This document shows positions 59,837-64,000 of a DNA stretch of 64,000 nt, piece by piece. Each line of letters opens with the position of its first letter. Position 1 is the first letter of the stretch. Made by a program: the position numbers and the translations under genes. Origin of the DNA: an uncultured bacterium (GTDB lineage Bacteria; Cyanobacteriota; Vampirovibrionia; Gastranaerophilales; Gastranaerophilaceae); NCBI GenBank assembly GCA_949294335.1, contig CASFGO010000013.1, forward strand, positions 62,001 through 126,000, read 5' to 3'. The notes under the pieces are model-generated. The model ran no database searches. It worked only from the letters and a program-made list of their open reading frames with translations, and had not been told where the DNA came from.

Positions 59837-60661
59837 TTAAATAATGCTCTTTTTCAATCTTTCAGAGCGATTTTCGCTAAGCAAGTTTTTCAATTTCATA
59901 ATCGCTTGAGCGTGGATTTGGCATACTCTTGATTCTGATATCTCAACAGCTTCACCAATTTCTTTGAATGTCATGTTCTCATGATAGTAAAGAACCATTA
60001 TCATTCTTTCTCTTTCAGGTAAACGTTTCAATGCTGCTTCTAGTTGATCTTTTACATTCTTTTCTTCATAAGCCTCATGTGGTGTCAAATGATGAGAATC
60101 TTGGATAGTATCTATAATTTCCATACTATCATCACCTGAACCTTTTTTATCATATATTGAGGTTATTGTTGTATCATCTGCTAAAATTTGATCTACTTTT
60201 TCTGTTTCTAATCCTAATAATTCACCAACTTCCTTATTAGTTGCAGGACGACCAAATTTCTTTTTCAATTCTTCTTGTGCTTGTTTTACATCTCTTATTT
60301 TCTTCCTTACTGTTCTTGGTAAGAAATCTTGTGAACGAATTTTATCAATAATATTCCCTCTTATTCTTACCAATGCATAAGTTTCAAAACGAGCACCATT
60401 TTGTGGAGTATATTTTTCAACAGCATCAATTAAACCTTCTACACCATAACTTGATATGTCTTCAAATGAAAATGTAGGAGGCAAAGCAACTTTAACACGA
60501 CCTACTACATATCGTGTTAGGTAAATATACTGAACTATCAAAATATCTCTCAGTTTTTTATTAGAACGGTCAGCAAAATATTGCTCCCAAACCTTAACTA
60601 ACTCTTCATCTGAAAGTCTTTTGATATTATTATAGCTACTAAAATTATTAGTCTGCTCCAT
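59837..60661 (-). CDS. fliA: Sigma-28-type RNA polymerase sigma factor (FliA/WhiG family)
   Basis: 274 residues with regions 2, 3 and 4. The region 2 part VKVALPPTFSFEDISSYGVEGLIDAVEKY binds core and -10. ARFETYALVRIRGNIIDKIRSQDFLPR is the FliA hallmark, followed by region 3 (GRPATNKEVGELLGLE) and region 4 (LPERERMIMVLYYHENMTFKEIGEAVEISESRV). FliA directs late flagellar genes such as flagellins; WhiG-like members control development. It is the natural candidate for controlling flagellar genes here, although the RTX flagellin lacks a clear sigma-28 promoter. The ribosome site is only a weak GGG. Confidence 0.9.
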   Translation of the reverse strand: MEQTNNFSSYNNIKRLSDEELVKVWEQYFADRSNKKLRDILIVQYIYLTRYVVGRVKVALPPTFSFEDISSYGVEGLIDAVEKYTPQNGARFETYALVRIRGNIIDKIRSQDFLPRTVRKKIRDVKQAQEELKKKFGRPATNKEVGELLGLETEKVDQILADDTTITSIYDKKGSGDDSMEIIDTIQDSHHLTPHEAYEEKNVKDQLEAALKRLPERERMIMVLYYHENMTFKEIGEAVEISESRVCQIHAQAIMKLKNLLSENRSERLKKSII

Positions 60662-60744
60662 CCCTATACCTATAAAAAGTACTTCAATATTATTGTATCT
60701 AATATTAAATAAGGGACATCATATATTTATATGAAATACATAAA

Positions 60745-61551
60745 TTATTCTTTAACAGCACCTTTTAAAACATCATTTATTAAGTATTTCTTTTGGAGTA
60801 AAAATATCAAAATCGTTGGAACTGCGCACACAACAGAGCAAGCAAACAAATCTCCCCACATTGTAATTTCTCGATAACTTCCTTTGAAAATTGCCAACCC
60901 TAAAGGTAGTGTTCGCATACTTTCGCTATTAGTAACAATTAAAGGCCAAATAAAACTATTCCAAGAAGTAATAAACGTAAATATTGCCAATGTTGCAATA
61001 GCAGGCATCGCAAGAGGCATTGCTATCTTAAAAAACATTTGAAACTTATTGCATCCATCTATTATTGCTGCATCTTCCAACTCTTTTGAAAACCCTAAAA
61101 AATACTGCCTCATCATAAACACACCAAACCCTCCAAATAAACCGGGAAGAATTAATGCTTGATATGTATCAACAAGATGCAATTCTCGCATCAAGAAAAA
61201 TAAAGGAATTATATTCACTTGAGGTGGAATAAACATTGTTATTAAGAAAGTAAAAAATATTATATTTTTATACTTAAAATTCAATCTTGCAAAAGCATAA
61301 CCTGCTAATGTTGAAAAAAATACTTGCCCAATTGTTGTAAAAACTGATACTATCACACTATTTATAAAATATTTTGTAATAGGAATTGCTTGAAACACAT
61401 GCAAATAATTACTTGCTGTTATTGAAAAATTTGAAAACGTAAGTTCATTACTTGAAGATAATGATATCAAAACCATTACAAAAAAGGGGAATAACATTCC
61501 TATTGCTGTTAATATCAAAATAAAATGAAGTATAAATTTTCTACTTAACAT
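60745..61551 (-). CDS. ABC transporter permease, MalG/UgpE type
   Basis: 268 residues with six membrane helices and the EAA loop (EDAAIIDGCNKFQMFFKIAMP, about residues 153-173) that contacts the ATPase. This is a typical inner-membrane subunit for carbohydrate or glycerol-phosphate uptake. Neither a partner permease, a binding protein nor an ATPase is in the window, so the gene may be the first or last of an operon split by rearrangement, or it may work with subunits elsewhere. Substrate unknown. Confidence 0.88.
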   Translation of the reverse strand: MLSRKFILHFILILTAIGMLFPFFVMVLISLSSSNELTFSNFSITASNYLHVFQAIPITKYFINSVIVSVFTTIGQVFFSTLAGYAFARLNFKYKNIIFFTFLITMFIPPQVNIIPLFFLMRELHLVDTYQALILPGLFGGFGVFMMRQYFLGFSKELEDAAIIDGCNKFQMFFKIAMPLAMPAIATLAIFTFITSWNSFIWPLIVTNSESMRTLPLGLAIFKGSYREITMWGDLFACSVVCAVPTILIFLLQKKYLINDVLKGAVKE

Positions 61552-61611
61552 ACTTTAGATTGTAACACGATTCTAATATTTATATTTGATTTTATAAAAT
61601 TAGAATTAATA

Positions 61612-61617
61612 TATAAT
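61612..61617 (+). promoter_or_regulatory. -10 box for a possibly leaderless transcript
   Basis: TATAAT ends seven bases before the ATG of the following secreted-protein gene, and no ribosome site is present between them. No good -35 is seen; TTGATT lies 20 bases upstream. Confidence 0.45.
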
Positions 61618-61624
61618 ATAGATT

Positions 61625-62206
61625 ATGAAAAAATTATTAGTAACATTATTTATATTCATATTTGGATCAATTCAAACTACTCTTGCAGATCCTGAATTAA
61701 GAGATTATAACGGAGTTGAGCTTCCTGCTGGTACTTTTATACAAGTTATTTCATTACAGGAATTTTCAACCCTTTCATCTGATGAAAAAACACCATTAAA
61801 ATTTATTGCAAACAATGACACCTTCTTATTTAATACAAATGTGATTCCTAAAGGGACAGTATTTTTTGGAAAAATAGAAAAAAAGCATGAGCCAATAATC
61901 GGGACAAATGCTTCAATGACTGTAAGAATAACTAAATTACGATTTGAAGATGGATATGAAAACCCTATATATGGATATATTTATACAAACAATAATTGTC
62001 TAATTGGTGGAGAAATGACCGAACCTGAAACTTATAATACACTTCCTCATTATCATAAAGGAATCTGTAGCCATTATTTAGGCGTTCTTAAGTGGGTTCC
62101 AGGACCAACAAGAAAAATGGGAGAACATGTTACTATTGCACCTGGTGCGGAATTATTAATAGTACTTAAAGGACCTGCATATATAACTCATTCGTTAAGC
62201 AATTGA
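61625..62206 (+). CDS. Secreted envelope protein, VirB10/TrbI-like beta-barrel segment
   Basis: 193 residues. The signal peptide (MKKLLVTLFIFIFGSIQTTLA) is cleaved near residue 21. The mature part has ELPAGTFIQVISLQEF followed by VIPKGTVFFGKIEK and IAPGAELLIVL, strands that resemble the beta-barrel of VirB10/TrbI-type proteins (P-A-G-T and I-P-x-G-S elements). It may be a periplasmic envelope component and a distant paralogue of the next gene. No other secretion genes are here. Confidence 0.65.
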   Translation: MKKLLVTLFIFIFGSIQTTLADPELRDYNGVELPAGTFIQVISLQEFSTLSSDEKTPLKFIANNDTFLFNTNVIPKGTVFFGKIEKKHEPIIGTNASMTVRITKLRFEDGYENPIYGYIYTNNNCLIGGEMTEPETYNTLPHYHKGICSHYLGVLKWVPGPTRKMGEHVTIAPGAELLIVLKGPAYITHSLSN

Positions 62207-62260
62207 CAATATTAAGATTACGAATACAATATTATAATAAACATTAGGAGGGTAATATTT

Positions 62261-63007
62261 ATGAAAAAAAATATAAGTCTATTATTAATCGCATCATTAT
62301 TCTCAATGACAACTGGATTCGCAGCGCCTAATTATAATTATAAAGGAGGTGCACAAGATCCAAAATATCAACAATCATATTACCCTGCACCAATAAATAG
62401 ACCATACAATAATACTTTAAAAGGAAGAGTTGTAACTGTTCCCGCTGGTCAATCATTACCAGGATATGTATCAACTCCAATAAGTTCAGCATATACATCA
62501 GTTGGACAAACTATTCAAATTTCCTTAGGTTCTGATTTCTACTACAACGGAAATATGATAGCACCTGCAGGAAGTACAGTAATTGGAACAGTTATAGAAT
62601 CTAGCAAAGCAAAACGCGGAAGCATGAATGGTAAACTTTGTATCAGATTTAATCAAATTATAACACCATATGGCCTACAAATTCCTATTTCTGCAGTAAT
62701 TAAAACAGCTGACAACTCAGGCGTACTTGTCGGTGGAACAAAAATGGATGTTGCAAAAGACTATGCTAAAGATGCAGTTGGTGGAGCTGCTGTTGGAGCT
62801 TTATCAGGCTTAGTATTTGGAGCTTTAGCAGGTGGAAATATAGGACGAGGAGCAGCACTAGGGACTGCAGTTGGTGCCGGTGGCGGAGTTGTTAAATCTG
62901 TTATTGATAAAGGTCAAGATGTTGAAATCCCAGCAGGTGCATCTCTTGAACTAGTATTAACACAACCTGTAACAGTTGCACCTTCTTCATATGACTATGA
63001 ACAATAG
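62261..63007 (+). CDS. Secreted glycine-zipper protein with a VirB10/TrbI-like part
   Basis: 248 residues. The signal peptide (MKKNISLLLIASLFSMTTGFAA) is cleaved near residue 22. The middle contains VPAGQSLPGYVSTPIS and FYYNGNMIAPAGSTVIGTVIES, matching the VirB10/TrbI-like beta-barrel motif. A glycine-zipper helix (AVGGAAVGALSGLVFGALAGG, about residues 165-185) is inserted before the final strands (IPAGASLELVL). It is possibly an envelope-spanning or surface-linked protein. AGGAGGG precedes the ATG. Confidence 0.72.
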   Translation: MKKNISLLLIASLFSMTTGFAAPNYNYKGGAQDPKYQQSYYPAPINRPYNNTLKGRVVTVPAGQSLPGYVSTPISSAYTSVGQTIQISLGSDFYYNGNMIAPAGSTVIGTVIESSKAKRGSMNGKLCIRFNQIITPYGLQIPISAVIKTADNSGVLVGGTKMDVAKDYAKDAVGGAAVGALSGLVFGALAGGNIGRGAALGTAVGAGGGVVKSVIDKGQDVEIPAGASLELVLTQPVTVAPSSYDYEQ

Positions 63008-63081
63008 TTAATATGGTTAAAACAATTAGAGGATACTCTTAAATTATTTTTTATGTAGTATAATTTAAGAGAAAGAAAATT

Positions 63082-64000
63082 ATGGCATTATTAGGAAACA
63101 GATACAATTTTATAGATGACGATGAGCAAGAAGATGAGGTTTACACACTCCCTGCAGTCGTAAGAAAAAATGACGAAGGGATTAACTTCAAAGACTCTGT
63201 TACTATGTCTGTTATACTGCATCCATTAACAGTATTTTTAATATGGATGTTCATTTTTATAGCCGGTTTATTGGGTATTAAATTCTTAATGTTTAATAAA
63301 CCTGATATGACTCATAAAAAAGACATTGAATTCGTCTTAGTTGACAGAGAAGCAATGCCAAGAGATATGAACACTAAAAATAGAGCAGATATGAATTCTC
63401 GCTCAGGTGGGATTAACAATCCTAAAAAACCTGTTTCATTACCATCCGCATCTCAATCAAAACCTTCATCAAGCAGTAGTTCTCTACAAAAAATGATTCA
63501 AAAGCAACAAAAACAAATACAAAGAGAACAAAAACAAGTTATAAAACAACAAAAAGTTCAAAAACAACAAGCTAAAACAGCGCCTGCAAAACAACAGACA
63601 TCAAGTCCTGCTCCTAGACCTGCAACAAGCAGACCAGCAGCACCAACAGTTGCTCCTAGCACAAGACCTGTTGCAGCGCCTCCAAAAGTTGCAATAAAAC
63701 CTACAACACCATTTTCAGTTCCTGTACCATCAGGACTACCTGCTGCAAAATCATTATCAACAGGACCTGTTGGCGGAACATCATCTTCTTCAGGTGCTAA
63801 ATCAGGAGGATATTCTTCAGGAGGAAGTAGTGCAGGTAGATATGCACCTGCTCCATCTTTAGCGCCTTCTTCAAGCGGTGGTTCAGGACAATTAGCTAGA
63901 GGTTCAGGTGGTTCAGGCGGCAATGTTGGAAACCCTGGTGGCGGAGGTGGAAGACCTGGTATTGATGCTATCAGAGAACCTGATTTCGGACCTTATATGA
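63082..64000 (+). CDS. TonB-like energy transducer, truncated by the window edge
   Basis: The open frame starts at ATG 63082 and is still open at the last base (306 codons). There is a 48-residue cytoplasmic start, then one membrane helix (about residues 45-70), then a long Gln/Lys-rich helix (MIQKQQKQIQREQKQVIKQQ) and a Pro/Ser/Gly-rich disordered linker of over 100 residues. The last visible residues (REPDFGPYM) are the usual beginning of the TonB C-terminal domain. TonB couples proton motive force to outer-membrane receptors. No ExbB/ExbD is visible. The cytoplasmic N-terminus is longer than usual. Confidence 0.75.
   Translation, partial: MALLGNRYNFIDDDEQEDEVYTLPAVVRKNDEGINFKDSVTMSVILHPLTVFLIWMFIFIAGLLGIKFLMFNKPDMTHKKDIEFVLVDREAMPRDMNTKNRADMNSRSGGINNPKKPVSLPSASQSKPSSSSSSLQKMIQKQQKQIQREQKQVIKQQKVQKQQAKTAPAKQQTSSPAPRPATSRPAAPTVAPSTRPVAAPPKVAIKPTTPFSVPVPSGLPAAKSLSTGPVGGTSSSSGAKSGGYSSGGSSAGRYAPAPSLAPSSSGGSGQLARGSGGSGGNVGNPGGGGGRPGIDAIREPDFGPYM

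Overview
The window is AT-rich chromosomal DNA of a strictly fermentative, flagellated bacterium with a two-membrane envelope. Fermentation is shown by a bifunctional AdhE, a Rex repressor and two [FeFe]-hydrogenase-type proteins. Motility is indicated by flagellin domains and a FliA/WhiG-type sigma factor. The envelope is indicated by a TonB-like protein, an ADP-heptose-type glycosyltransferase and many Sec signal peptides. Several otherwise unrelated proteins share a short Phe-Lys-Gly (FKG) segment near the N-terminus. I associate this combination with gut Gastranaerophilales (Vampirovibrionia/'Melainabacteria', the non-photosynthetic sister group of Cyanobacteria). That placement is an inference, not a database result.

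Layout. 1-3.5 kb: YjbQ, an APC permease, two small unknown genes (one with a broken frame), then a repeat-rich noncoding block ending in tRNA-Arg(ACG). 3.5-7.5 kb: pgi and leuS. 7.5-14.1 kb: an accessory block with a 1393-residue flagellin whose centre is replaced by about 1,000 residues of RTX-like repeats, a G10 tract beside its putative -10 box, and several small unknown genes including a tandem paralogue pair. 14.2-24.1 kb: GT9 glycosyltransferase, DAHP synthase, unknown proteins, an acyl-CoA dehydratase activase, surE, alaS and a small EF-hand protein. 24.2-30.1 kb: gyrA, an LCP protein, rseP and rplI. 30.2-40.4 kb: a kinase-like FKG protein, an isocitrate dehydrogenase-type enzyme, a TPR-nadD-yqeK-panE run, a YkgJ-type protein, pncC, a secreted alpha/beta hydrolase and an RlmD-type methyltransferase. 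40.4-46.6 kb: a 29-bp inverted repeat around a divergent promoter region, then a 2017-residue modular protein. 46.7-50.3 kb: a heavy-metal permease, MscS, GNAT, a secreted deaminase and small unknowns. 50.5-58.8 kb: adhE and the rex/hydrogenase operon. 58.8-64 kb: XRE regulator, membrane protein, sigma factor, ABC permease, two secreted envelope proteins and a truncated TonB-like gene.

How it fits together. AdhE and the hydrogenase genes dispose of reductant from fermentation. Rex, encoded at the head of the hydrogenase operon, is the obvious NADH/NAD+ sensor. The operon pairs a catalytic-type hydrogenase with a PAS-containing sensory-type hydrogenase and a SpoIIE-type phosphatase, which suggests H2-responsive signalling. 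The most unusual content is the large surface or effector material: the RTX flagellin with a possible phase-variable promoter, the EF-hand/LysM/pretoxin-like giant protein behind a possible invertible promoter, and the kinase-fold FKG protein. The rest is ordinary housekeeping.
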